From: an uncultured Collinsella sp.
GTDB taxonomy: Bacteria > Actinomycetota > Coriobacteriia > Coriobacteriales > Coriobacteriaceae
NCBI GenBank assembly: GCA_947002045.1
Contig: CAMQJB010000006.1
Location: 6,999 to 70,998, forward strand
DNA length: 64,000 bases
Reading direction: 5' to 3'
Part shown: positions 25,502 through 33,730 of the stretch, piece by piece
Layout: the number at the start of each line of letters is the position of its first letter
Position numbering within the stretch: the stretch's first letter is position 1
Notes under the pieces: model-generated
Told to the model about the DNA's origin: nothing
Seen by the model: the letters and a program-made list of their open reading frames with translations, nothing else
The model's database searches: none
Made by a program: the position numbers and the translations under genes

Positions 25502-25650
25502 CGTTTGTCTCGATCTGTAACATCTAGCCGAGTTTTTTGGTCCTAGCTGTTACAGATTGAGACGAACAGGATTACTCTTTCCGAAGAATCTAAATCTGTA
25601 ACACGTAGCCCGCTTTTGACCGTCTACCTGTTACAAATCGAGACAGACGG
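25502..25650. repeat. CTGTAAC palindromic repeats, two units
   Basis: Units 25502-25569 and 25589-25650 each have about 20-base arms built on CTGTAACA and TGTTACAG. They lie between convergent gene ends. Confidence 0.85.
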
Positions 25651-25658
25651 AGTAGGAC

Positions 25659-26699
25659 CTAACCCCGTATGTCCCTAACAGTCGAGCGTTCGACCAGCGT
25701 GCTCGGCACATGAATCGCCTCGATAGACGAGCTCTCTCCAATCGCCGCCTCAAACGCAAGCTTACCGACACCGCGCAAATCAAATCGCAGCGTCGTCAGC
25801 CGATTGTGAGGAACAAGTCCCTCGAGTGCGTCGTCGATACCAACCACGCTCACGTCGTCGGGCACGGACAGGCCCGCGTTCTCGAGCGCGGCGATAACGC
25901 CCAGCGCCATCTGGTCATTTGCCGCAAGCACGGCAGTCGGCGTCTGCGACCCGCCGGCAAGCACCTCGGCCGCAATCCGCTCGCCCATGGCGTACCCACT
26001 GTCCGCACTCCAATCGCCACGCAGCATCGGAGCGGCATCGACATGAGCACGACCCAGCGTATCGCGCCAACCGGCCTCACGAAAACGCGAGGAAATCGAG
26101 TTTTCCGGACCCGCCACAAACCGCATATTCGAGTGACCATGTTCCAGCAGATAATTGGTCAACAGCTCGCACGAACCATACTGGTCGGAGTCGATCGTCG
26201 TGCAGCGCGGATGCGCATACATGGACAGGATGACCGTTCGCACTCCCGGCTGGGGAACAAACTCCTCAAAATCGGGAGCCATGCGGTTCATGTTGAGAAT
26301 CATGCCGTCGACGGGTCGCTCGACCATGCGGCGCGAGGCATCGGCAAGTGCATAGGGCTTGTCGCCGCCCATCTCGATCATAGTGACGGCAAAATCATGC
26401 TCGCGCGCCGCTTGCATGATACCCTCGAGCGTCGCCAGGTTACCGACACGTGTGATGTTGTACATGCACAGGCCAATAGAACGATACGACCCGCCGCGCA
26501 ACGCCGATCCAGCAAAATTGGGACGAAAGCCCAGCTCTTCCATGGCGGCCAGCACACGCTTGCGCGTCTTTTCCGTCACGTTGGGCATACCGTTGACCAC
26601 GCGAGACACAGTCTGGCGGCTCACGCCAGCGAGCGCCGCAACCTCTGCCGCGCTCGCCGAACGACCATTCCTTGTCTGCTGATCCATGCCTTCCACGCT
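25659..26699 (-). CDS. LacI-family repressor, probable regulator of module 2
   Basis: A LacI-type repressor with helix-turn-helix AAEVAALAGVSRQTVSRVVNG (recognition pair RQ) and a complete effector domain (phrases VDGMILNMNRMAPDF, VSVVGIDDALEGLV). The start is uncertain. GTG at 26699 has GCAGG at suitable spacing and is used here; ATG at 26687 has GGAAGG almost touching it, and the ATG at 26744 lies only four bases from an operator. The gene is divergent from the GH1 gene at 27032, with three operators between them. A ligand related to the sugar of module 2 is expected. Confidence 0.85.
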   Translation of the reverse strand, partial: SVEGMDQQTRNGRSASAAEVAALAGVSRQTVSRVVNGMPNVTEKTRKRVLAAMEELGFRPNFAGSALRGGSYRSIGLCMYNITRVGNLATLEGIMQAAREHDFAVTMIEMGGDKPYALADASRRMVERPVDGMILNMNRMAPDFEEFVPQPGVRTVILSMYAHPRCTTIDSDQYGSCELLTNYLLEHGHSNMRFVAGPENSISSRFREAGWRDTLGRAHVDAAPMLRGDWSADSGYAMGERIAAEVLAGGSQTPTAVLAANDQMALGVIAALENAGLSVPDDVSVVGIDDALEGLVPHNRLTTLRFDLRGVGKLAFEAAIGESSSIEAIHVPSTLVERSTVRDIRG

Positions 26700-26747
26700 A
26701 ACCTGCTTCCCAACTATTCCCCGCGCCCATGGCGCATCGTACATACA

Positions 26748-26917
26748 TTGATAACGTGCTCATGATACCCGAGCCATATACCACAACATGAAAACTTCTG
26801 TCAATCAAAACCGCTTACCGAACAAATACAACCGTTCGCAGCTGTTTGAAGTTGTTTTGTTTCTATACATCCCAGCCGGATGTTAACGTGCTCATTGTCA
26901 AATGTTCACGTGCTCAT
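26748..26917. promoter_or_regulatory. Three LacI-type operators of module 2
   Basis: TTGATAAC|GTGCTCAT (26748-26763), ATGTTAAC|GTGCTCAT (26880-26895) and ATGTTCAC|GTGCTCAT (26902-26917). The last two are 22 bp apart, about two helical turns. Confidence 0.75.
26810..26839 (+). promoter_or_regulatory. 21-bp direct-repeat (LytTR-like) site upstream of module 2
   Basis: ACCGCTTAC at 26810 and ACCGTTCGC at 26831, 21 bp apart, 192 bases before the GH1 start and reading toward it. Confidence 0.5.
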
Positions 26918-27031
26918 TTTGGTTCTAATCATTTTAAGATAGTGTTTATCGGGCTTTTTCACCGCTGAACGCTAACCAGGGAGCCTCCTGAGCGCAAACG
27001 CACAATATCGAACAGCGAGACGAGAGGATGT

Positions 27032-28480
27032 ATGCATATGTCTTTGCTAAACCGCGTACAGCAGCTGCCGAAGGGCTTTGTTTGGGGCGCCGCAACCGCC
27101 GCGTACCAAACGGAAGGTTCCACGAAGGTGGCAGGCAAGGGTAAGACCATGTGGGACGATTACCTTGTCGCCCAGGGTCGCTTTTTGCCCGACCCGGCCA
27201 GTGATTTCTACAACCGCTACGAGGAGGATATCCGCCTTTCTGCCGAGCATGGACTCAACGCCATTCGTGTGTCCATCGCCTGGACCCGCATCTTCCCCAA
27301 CGGCGACGATGCCGAACCCCTCGCCGAGGGCGTTAAGCACTACCACGAGCTGTTCGCCTGCTGCAAAAAGTATGGCGTCGAGCCCTATGTGTCCCTGCAT
27401 CACTTTGACTCCCCCGCCGCCCTGTTCAACCAGGGCGACTGGCTCAACCGCAAGACCGTCGACGCCTATGTGCGCTATGCCGAGTTCTGCTTCCGCGAGT
27501 TCCGCGAGGTCAAGAATTGGTTCACCATCAACGAGCTCATCAGCCTCTCGCACTCCCAATACATCCAAGGCAACTTCCCGCCCAACCATCACTTTGATGT
27601 GACGAGCGGCATCCAGAGCCAGCACAACGAGCTCGTTGCCCACGCCCGCGCCGTCAACCTGTATAAGGATCTTGACGAGACCGAGCACCTGGGCGGACGC
27701 ATTGGCATGGTCAACGTCCTGACGCCGGCATATCCTGCCACCGACTCGCCCGCCGACCAGCACGCCGCCGACCTGTACAACGCCTTCTACACCGACTTCA
27801 TCATGGACGGCGCCTTCCTGGGTCACTACTCCGCGCGCACCCTCTCACTCATCAACGAGATTCTGCGTGCCAACAACGCCACACTTACGGTTGAGGACAG
27901 CGACATGGAGGAGCTCGCCAAGGCGGCGCCCCGCAACGATATGTTCGGCCTCAACTACTATCAGTCGGCGTTTATCGCCGCCTACGATGGCGAGTCCACC
28001 AACAGCTTTAACGGCACCGGAGACAAGGGCACCTCGTGCTTTAAGTTTAAGGGCGTCGGGCAGCAGGTCGATATGCCGGGTATCCCCACCACCGACTGGG
28101 ATTGGCTCATCTACCCGCAAGGCCTCTACGACACGCTCAAGCACATCAGCGCCACCTATCCCAACCTCCCCGTCATCTATATCACCGAAAACGGCCTGGG
28201 CCACAAGGACCCCGAGCCCGACGCAAACGGCATCGTCGCCGATCCCGAGCGCATCGACTTTGTCGACCAGCACATGGAGAAGGTGCTCCAGGCGCGCGCC
28301 GAGGGCGTCGACGTCCAGGGCTACTTTATCTGGAGCCTGCAGGACCAGTTCTCGTGGGCCAATGGCTATAACAAGCGCTACGGCCTGTTCTACATCGACT
28401 TCGACACGCAAAAACGCTACATCAAGCAGTCGGCACTCTGGTACAAGGAGCTCGCCGACACTATGGCGGACGCGCAGTAG
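27032..28480 (+). CDS. 6-phospho-beta-glycosidase (GH1), module 2
   Basis: A 482-residue GH1 phosphoglycosidase with acid/base WFTINELI, nucleophile ITENGLGHKD and the phosphosugar loop SWANGYNKRYG. It differs from modules 1 and 3 in several positions, for example NEL in place of NEI and an inserted YKDLDETEHLGG, so its substrate may differ (6-phospho-beta-galactoside or -glucoside). GAGAGGA lies just before the first of two close ATG codons (27032 and 27038). Gene order here is GH1 then EIICB, the reverse of the other two modules. Confidence 0.88.
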   Translation: MHMSLLNRVQQLPKGFVWGAATAAYQTEGSTKVAGKGKTMWDDYLVAQGRFLPDPASDFYNRYEEDIRLSAEHGLNAIRVSIAWTRIFPNGDDAEPLAEGVKHYHELFACCKKYGVEPYVSLHHFDSPAALFNQGDWLNRKTVDAYVRYAEFCFREFREVKNWFTINELISLSHSQYIQGNFPPNHHFDVTSGIQSQHNELVAHARAVNLYKDLDETEHLGGRIGMVNVLTPAYPATDSPADQHAADLYNAFYTDFIMDGAFLGHYSARTLSLINEILRANNATLTVEDSDMEELAKAAPRNDMFGLNYYQSAFIAAYDGESTNSFNGTGDKGTSCFKFKGVGQQVDMPGIPTTDWDWLIYPQGLYDTLKHISATYPNLPVIYITENGLGHKDPEPDANGIVADPERIDFVDQHMEKVLQARAEGVDVQGYFIWSLQDQFSWANGYNKRYGLFYIDFDTQKRYIKQSALWYKELADTMADAQ

Positions 28481-28506
28481 CGCATCGCCTCGCTTTCCCC
28501 CGAGAA

Positions 28507-28543
28507 GGGAGCGGCCCTATGCGATACAAACCCAGCCGCTCCC
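28507..28543 (+). promoter_or_regulatory. Intercistronic hairpin in module 2
   Basis: Stem GGGAGCGGC/GCCGCTCCC between GH1 2 and EIICB 2, no U-run. Confidence 0.4.
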
Positions 28544-28656
28544 CTCTCTCCCCCTGGGACCGACCCCGCCTGCACCCGGGCTTTTAGCAAGCGGGAGACC
28601 ATATAGGTTTTCAACGTCCATGCCATTAAGATTTCATGCAAAGAGGAGCGTGAACT

Positions 28657-30417
28657 ATGGAATCGATCGTTAAGTTCTTGGAGAAAGGTCAGCCGTACTT
28701 CGACAAGGTCTCTAAGAACATCTACCTTCAGGCCATTAAAGACGGCTTTTTGGCAGCAATGCCCATCATCCTGTCTTCTTCTGTCTTCCTGCTTATTTCG
28801 ACCCTGCCGGGCGTTGTCGCCACGGTCGGCGGCTTTACGCTGCCCGACTGGTGGAACGTCGACGTCGTGAACTTCTGCAACAAGGTTTACAACTTCACGA
28901 TGGGCGTCGTGGGCATCATGGTCGCCGGCACCACCGCAAGCGCGCTGACCGGCTCCAAGAACCGCCGCATGCCTGCCGGCAAGGCCATCAACGCCACGAG
29001 CACCATGGTCGCCGCCATGTGCGCTATGCTCATCTTGGCCGTTACCCAGACGAGTGCCAAGATCGACGGCGCCGATGTCTCGGTGTTCTTTACCGACAAC
29101 ATGGGCACCAAGGGCCTGCTGAGCTCCTTTGTCGCCGCATTTGCCACGGTCAACATCTATGCCTTCTGCATTAAGCGAGACATCACCATCAAGCTGCCCA
29201 AAGAAGTCCCCGGCGCCATCGCCCAGAACTTCCGCGACATCTTCGCCTTCAGCTTCTCCATCCTGTTTGTCGCCGTCATCGACGTTATCTGCCGCACCTG
29301 CTTGGCCGTCCCGTTTGCCAACGTCATCTCCACGCTGGTGAGCCCGCTGTTCGCCGCTGCCGATTCCTACGCCGGCCTCGCCCTCATCTGGTTCATGATC
29401 CCGCTGTTCTGGTTCATGGGCATCCACGGCCCCTCGGTCGTTAAGCCTGCCCTCAACGCCGCGCTGTTTGGCAACATCACCACCAACCTCGCCACGCTGC
29501 AGGCCGGCGGTCACCCCGCCCTCGCCCTGACCGAGAACTTCGGTAACTACATCGGCGAACTCGGCGGCACCGGCGCCACGTTCATTGTCCCGATCATCTT
29601 CCTGCTCTTTATGCGCTCCAAGCAGCTCAAGGCCGTCGGCAAAGCCTCTGTCGTACCCGTGATGTTCGCCGTCAACGAGCCGCTGCTGTTCGCCGCGCCC
29701 ATCATCCTCAACCCGTACTTCCTGATCCCGTTCCTGTTTGCCCCCGTGGCCAACGTCCTCATTGGTAAGTTCTTCATCGACTTTTTGGGCATGAACGGCT
29801 TTATCTATGCCATGCCGTGGGCACTCCCCGGACCGATCGGCACCTTCATCGACACCAACTTCCAGCCGATCTCTCTGGTCCTGGTTGTCGTCCTGCTGGT
29901 CGTTGACTTCTTGATCTACTACCCGTTCTGCAAGGCCTACGACAACGTCCTGTGCAAGCAGGAGGCCGAGACCCTGGCCGAAGAAGAGGCCGAGGAGACC
30001 AAGACCGTCAAGACCGCTGACGCCCCCGCCGTTGAGGCTCCTGTTGTCGAGACCGCTTCTGCCACCGAGGCCTCCGCAGCTCCGTCCGCCCTTAAGGGCA
30101 AGGATCTGAGGGTTCTGGTTCTGTGCGCTGGCGCCGGCACCTCTGCACTGCTCGCCAACGCGCTTAAGGAAGGCGCCGACGAGCTGGGCATCGACATTAC
30201 CGCCAACGCCGGTGCCTACGGCAGTCACTACGCCATCATGGACCAGTACAACGTCATCGTCCTGGCTCCGCAGGTTCGCACCTATTACAACGAGATGAAG
30301 GCCGACACCGACCGCTTGGGCATCACGCTGCTGTCGCCCAAGGGCAAACAGTACATCGACCTCACTAAGGATCCCAAGGGTGCCGTCGCCTGGATCGAGG
30401 AAAACCTCGAGGCATAA
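28657..30417 (+). CDS. PTS lactose-family EIICB component (LacE-like), module 2
   Basis: A 586-residue membrane sugar permease/phosphotransferase. The IIC domain (1-420) has GIHGPSVVKPA, NEPLLFAAP and GMNGF. A Glu/Ala/Val-rich linker is followed by a IIB domain (484-586) with phosphocysteine VLVLCAGAGTSA (C490) and APQVRTYYNEM, close to LacE of lactic acid bacteria. AGAGGAG precedes the ATG. It has no fused IIA and presumably depends on the LacF-like protein at 20209. A terminator follows. Confidence 0.9.
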   Translation: MESIVKFLEKGQPYFDKVSKNIYLQAIKDGFLAAMPIILSSSVFLLISTLPGVVATVGGFTLPDWWNVDVVNFCNKVYNFTMGVVGIMVAGTTASALTGSKNRRMPAGKAINATSTMVAAMCAMLILAVTQTSAKIDGADVSVFFTDNMGTKGLLSSFVAAFATVNIYAFCIKRDITIKLPKEVPGAIAQNFRDIFAFSFSILFVAVIDVICRTCLAVPFANVISTLVSPLFAAADSYAGLALIWFMIPLFWFMGIHGPSVVKPALNAALFGNITTNLATLQAGGHPALALTENFGNYIGELGGTGATFIVPIIFLLFMRSKQLKAVGKASVVPVMFAVNEPLLFAAPIILNPYFLIPFLFAPVANVLIGKFFIDFLGMNGFIYAMPWALPGPIGTFIDTNFQPISLVLVVVLLVVDFLIYYPFCKAYDNVLCKQEAETLAEEEAEETKTVKTADAPAVEAPVVETASATEASAAPSALKGKDLRVLVLCAGAGTSALLANALKEGADELGIDITANAGAYGSHYAIMDQYNVIVLAPQVRTYYNEMKADTDRLGITLLSPKGKQYIDLTKDPKGAVAWIEENLEA

Positions 30418-30450
30418 GACGCTGACACCACCTGCCGCTCGCAGACAATA

Positions 30451-30490
30451 AATGGCCCGTGCATCGATGTGTGATGCGCGGGCCATTTTG
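30451..30490 (+). terminator. Terminator of module 2
   Basis: A 15-bp stem AATGGCCCGTGCATC/GATGCGCGGGCCATT followed by TTTG. Confidence 0.85.
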
Positions 30491-30509
30491 TTTAGACCGC
30501 ACCCGTCCT

Positions 30510-30580
30510 CCTGTTCATCTCAATCTGTAACATCTAGCCGAGTTTTCGGGTCCCACCTGTTACAGACTTAGACGAGCAGG
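30510..30580. repeat. CTGTAAC palindromic repeat, single unit
   Basis: The same unit as at 25502 and 35241, again between convergent gene ends. Confidence 0.8.
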
Positions 30581-30590
30581 CCGAGCACGT

Positions 30591-31601
30591 CTACGCCCGC
30601 AAATCCCGCACGCTCGCGCGCTCGACCAACACACCCGAGACGAGCGTACGGCTTCTGGAGCTCGGGGCTTCCAGACCTGCGACGACCTCGTTAAGCGCAC
30701 GGATGCCCAGCTCGCGGTGGCGAAACTTCACCGACGTCAGAATCGAGTTGGGAATCGTCTTGTAGAGCTCATCGTCGAAGCCGATCACGGACACGTCGTC
30801 GGGCACACTGAGCCCTTTGTCACGTAGAGCCATCATCACGCCGTTTGCCATGCAGTCGTTAGCCGCGAGGACCGCCGTGCAATCGGGTTTATCGGCAAGC
30901 ACAAGGCCCGCAGCATAGCCACTATCCGCATTCCAATCGCCTTGCAGAGGCTCGGGCGGCTCAATGCCACGCGTCTCGAGTGCCGCACGCCAACCTTTCA
31001 TACGGCACTGGCTCGACAGCGACTCTTTCTTACCAGAGACGAAGTACACGTTCTTGTGCCCGCGATTCAAGAAGTACTCGCACGCCATACGAGCGCCGCC
31101 CTCTTGATCGTCACTGACGGTGGAGCAGGTAGGATGCTCCATCGGTGTGATAATCACCGTCTTGAGGTCTTTCGGCGCCTCAAAGCTATCAAAGTCATCG
31201 ACCATCTGACGCAGGTTGAAGATCATGCCATCAACAGGCAGCTGCGACATCCTACGCGCCGCATCGGCAAGAGTCATCTTCTCACCTCCGCACTTCTTAA
31301 TCATCGTGAGCGCAAAGCCTCGCTCTTCGGCGGCATCGGCAATACCGTCAATCATGTCCACGGCACCGCCCGACAAGTGGAACAGCACCACGCCGATGCA
31401 CCCGTAACGACCCAACTTGAGTGAACGCGCGGCAAAGTTCGCCCGGAACCCAAGCGCCTCCATGGCCGCATGGACCCTATCGCGTGTCGACTCTCGCACG
31501 CTATCGGGCTCGTTGATCACACGCGAAACCGTCTTGAGAGAAACACCCGCAGCAATCGCCACATCGTTCATTGAGACATTTTTCTTGTCCATCGTTGCCA
31601 C
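30591..31601 (-). CDS. LacI-family repressor, probable regulator of module 3
   Basis: A LacI-type repressor with helix-turn-helix MNDVAIAAGVSLKTVSRVINE (recognition pair LK) and a standard effector domain (VDGMIFNLRQMVDDF, VSVIGFDDELYKTI). GTG at 31601 is used because GGAGAAGTA precedes it at good spacing; ATG at 31592 is the alternative. It is divergent from the EIICB at 31877. The nearest operator is an exact palindrome built from its own half-site. It probably responds to the sugar imported by module 3. Confidence 0.86.
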   Translation of the reverse strand: MATMDKKNVSMNDVAIAAGVSLKTVSRVINEPDSVRESTRDRVHAAMEALGFRANFAARSLKLGRYGCIGVVLFHLSGGAVDMIDGIADAAEERGFALTMIKKCGGEKMTLADAARRMSQLPVDGMIFNLRQMVDDFDSFEAPKDLKTVIITPMEHPTCSTVSDDQEGGARMACEYFLNRGHKNVYFVSGKKESLSSQCRMKGWRAALETRGIEPPEPLQGDWNADSGYAAGLVLADKPDCTAVLAANDCMANGVMMALRDKGLSVPDDVSVIGFDDELYKTIPNSILTSVKFRHRELGIRALNEVVAGLEAPSSRSRTLVSGVLVERASVRDLRA

Positions 31602-31674
31602 TACTTCTCCAGTCGGTCTTGCATCGCTTGTTTTTTGCGTTCTAGCATACACTACCTGCCTGACTGACAAATCA

Positions 31675-31704
31675 GCCGTTTATCGGACGATATCGACCGT
31701 TCAC
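31675..31704 (+). promoter_or_regulatory. 21-bp direct-repeat (LytTR-like) site upstream of module 3
   Basis: GCCGTTTAT at 31675 and ACCGTTCAC at 31696, 21 bp apart, 172 bases before the EIICB start and reading toward it. Confidence 0.55.
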
Positions 31705-31731
31705 CTGTAAATCCTTGTTGCTCTTCGAAAA

Positions 31732-31771
31732 ATGTCTTACGTTGTCATTAACGAAATGACAACGTTGTCAT
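31732..31771. promoter_or_regulatory. LacI-type operators of module 3
   Basis: TGTCTTAC|GTTGTCAT (31733-31748) and the perfect palindrome ATGACAAC|GTTGTCAT (31756-31771), 23 bp apart. Confidence 0.75.
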
Positions 31772-31876
31772 TTCGCAATGCCTTCCTTGAGCAGGAAGGT
31801 TTCCGGGCAGTCCTGACCATCCATCGACGACCAGTTCCATCCACATGCATCGCGCATCAAGTAGCAAAGGAGCTCT

Positions 31877-33655
31877 ATGGACGCCATCGTAAAGATGCTC
31901 GAGAAGCATCAACCGTTCTTCGAGAAGATCTCGAGGAACATCTACCTCCAGGCCATCAAAGACGGATTCCTTGGGTGCATGCCCATCGTCCTTACCTCTT
32001 CGATCTTTCTGCTGATCGCCACCCTTCCCGGCGTAGTTGGCATCACGCTGCCCCAGCCGCTCATCGACTGGTGCAACAAGCTGTACAACTTCACCATGGG
32101 CGTCATGGGCATCATGGTTGCCGGCACCACCGCCAAGAACTTCACGGCTTCCATGAACCGTCGCATGCCCGCCGGCAAGGTGCTCAACGACGGCTCCACC
32201 ATGGTTGCCGCCCAGTGCAGCATGCTGCTGCTCGCTGTTACGCAGTTCACCACCAAGTTCAACGGCTCCGAGCTTTCTGTCTTCGATTGCACCAGCATGG
32301 GTACGCGCGGTCTGTTCTCGGCCTATATCGCCGCGTTCATTACCGTGTGGGTCTATAAGTTCTGCGTCTCGCGCGATCTGACCATTAAGCTGCCCAAGGA
32401 GGTTCCGGGCGCCATCGCTCAGAACTTCCGCGACATCATCCCCTTTGGCGGCGCTGTCATCATCTGCGGCATCATCGATGTTGTCGTGCGCAACCTCATG
32501 GGCGTTCCGTTCTCCGAGCTGCTCATCAAGCTGCTCTCCCCGCTCTTCACTGCGGCAGAAACCTATCCTGGCCTTATCCTTATCCAGGCAGCCACCGCGT
32601 TCTTCTGGTTCATCGGTGTCCATGGTCCTTCGATTGTCCAGCCGGGCATCGACCCCATCCGTCTTGCCAACCAGGCCGAGAACCTGCAGGTTCTGCTGGC
32701 CGGCGGCCACCCCGCCCACTCCCTCACCTTTAACATGTCGCTCGTGGGTGAGTTCGGCGGCACCGGCGCCACGTTCATCGTGCCGCTTCTGCTGATTCTC
32801 TTTATGAAGTCCAAGCAGCTCAAAGCCGTCGGTAAGGCCTCGATCGTTCCTGTTGCCTTCGCCGTCAACGAGCCGCTGCTCTTTGGCGCGCCGATGATCC
32901 TTAACCCCTACATGCTCATCCCCTTTGTTGCCGCTGGCTGCGTCAACGTAAGCGTTGCCAAGTTCTTTATCGACAATGTGGGCATGAACGGCTTCTCCTT
33001 CGTGGTGCCTTGGGCTACCCCTGCCCCCATCGGTATCTTCATCACCACGAACTTCCAGCTTATCGCCCTGGTGTTTGTCGCAATCATCATCTTGCTGGAC
33101 GCCATCATTTACCTGCCGTTCTTGAAGGCATACGATAAGCTGCTCTGCGACCAGGAGGCCGAGCGCGCCGCCGAGCTGGGTCTCGAGTCCGATGGTGCTG
33201 CCACCATCGCCGCCAGCACCTCTGCGCCCGCCATCGAGCAGACCGCCGCTGCCGTCGAGCCGACCGCCGCTGCCGCCGACAGCAAGCCTGTCGCCGATCA
33301 GCCCGAGCCCGCCTCCGACGCATCCGCTAAGAAGGATGTCGACGGTCTGAAGGTCCTCGTCCTGTGCGCCGGCGCCGGCACCTCTGCCATGCTTGCCAAC
33401 GCCATCAAGGAAGGTGCTGCGCAGACCGGAGAGAACATCGCTTCCTCCGCAGGCGCTTATGGTCAGCACACTGCCATCATGGATCAGTACGACGTCATCG
33501 TGCTCGCCCCGCAGGTTCGTAGCTACTACAACGACATGAAGGCCGACACCGATCGTCTGGGCATTAAGCTGCTCGCCCCGCGCGGTAAGGAATATATCGA
33601 CCTTACTCGTGACCCCGCTGGCGCCATCAAGTGGCTCCGCGAGAACCTCGACTAG
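31877..33655 (+). CDS. PTS lactose-family EIICB component (LacE-like), module 3
   Basis: A 592-residue EIICB. The IIC domain carries GVHGPSIVQPG, the canonical NEPLLFGAP and GMNGF. An unusually long Ala/Pro/Glu-rich linker (about 425-488) is followed by IIB (491-592) with VLVLCAGAGTSAM (C497) and APQVRSYYNDM, the closest of the three to LacE of lactic acid bacteria. AAAGGAG precedes ATG. The GH1 partner follows after 75 bases with a hairpin in the gap. Confidence 0.91.
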   Translation: MDAIVKMLEKHQPFFEKISRNIYLQAIKDGFLGCMPIVLTSSIFLLIATLPGVVGITLPQPLIDWCNKLYNFTMGVMGIMVAGTTAKNFTASMNRRMPAGKVLNDGSTMVAAQCSMLLLAVTQFTTKFNGSELSVFDCTSMGTRGLFSAYIAAFITVWVYKFCVSRDLTIKLPKEVPGAIAQNFRDIIPFGGAVIICGIIDVVVRNLMGVPFSELLIKLLSPLFTAAETYPGLILIQAATAFFWFIGVHGPSIVQPGIDPIRLANQAENLQVLLAGGHPAHSLTFNMSLVGEFGGTGATFIVPLLLILFMKSKQLKAVGKASIVPVAFAVNEPLLFGAPMILNPYMLIPFVAAGCVNVSVAKFFIDNVGMNGFSFVVPWATPAPIGIFITTNFQLIALVFVAIIILLDAIIYLPFLKAYDKLLCDQEAERAAELGLESDGAATIAASTSAPAIEQTAAAVEPTAAAADSKPVADQPEPASDASAKKDVDGLKVLVLCAGAGTSAMLANAIKEGAAQTGENIASSAGAYGQHTAIMDQYDVIVLAPQVRSYYNDMKADTDRLGIKLLAPRGKEYIDLTRDPAGAIKWLRENLD

Positions 33656-33670
33656 GTTCCTCCCTCTGTT

Positions 33671-33697
33671 GGTGCCCGAATCCCCAGTTCGGGCACC
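33671..33697 (+). promoter_or_regulatory. Intercistronic hairpin in module 3
   Basis: A 10-bp perfect stem GGTGCCCGAA/TTCGGGCACC, no U-run, between EIICB 3 and GH1 3. Confidence 0.5.
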
Positions 33698-33730
33698 CTC
33701 CCTATTCGTATCCCACAGAAAGGATGACTC

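Noticed and set aside
28417..30486. Open frame of 689 codons opposite EIICB 2
   Set aside because: Same GC3 shadow effect; the plus-strand gene has clear family motifs and a ribosome site.
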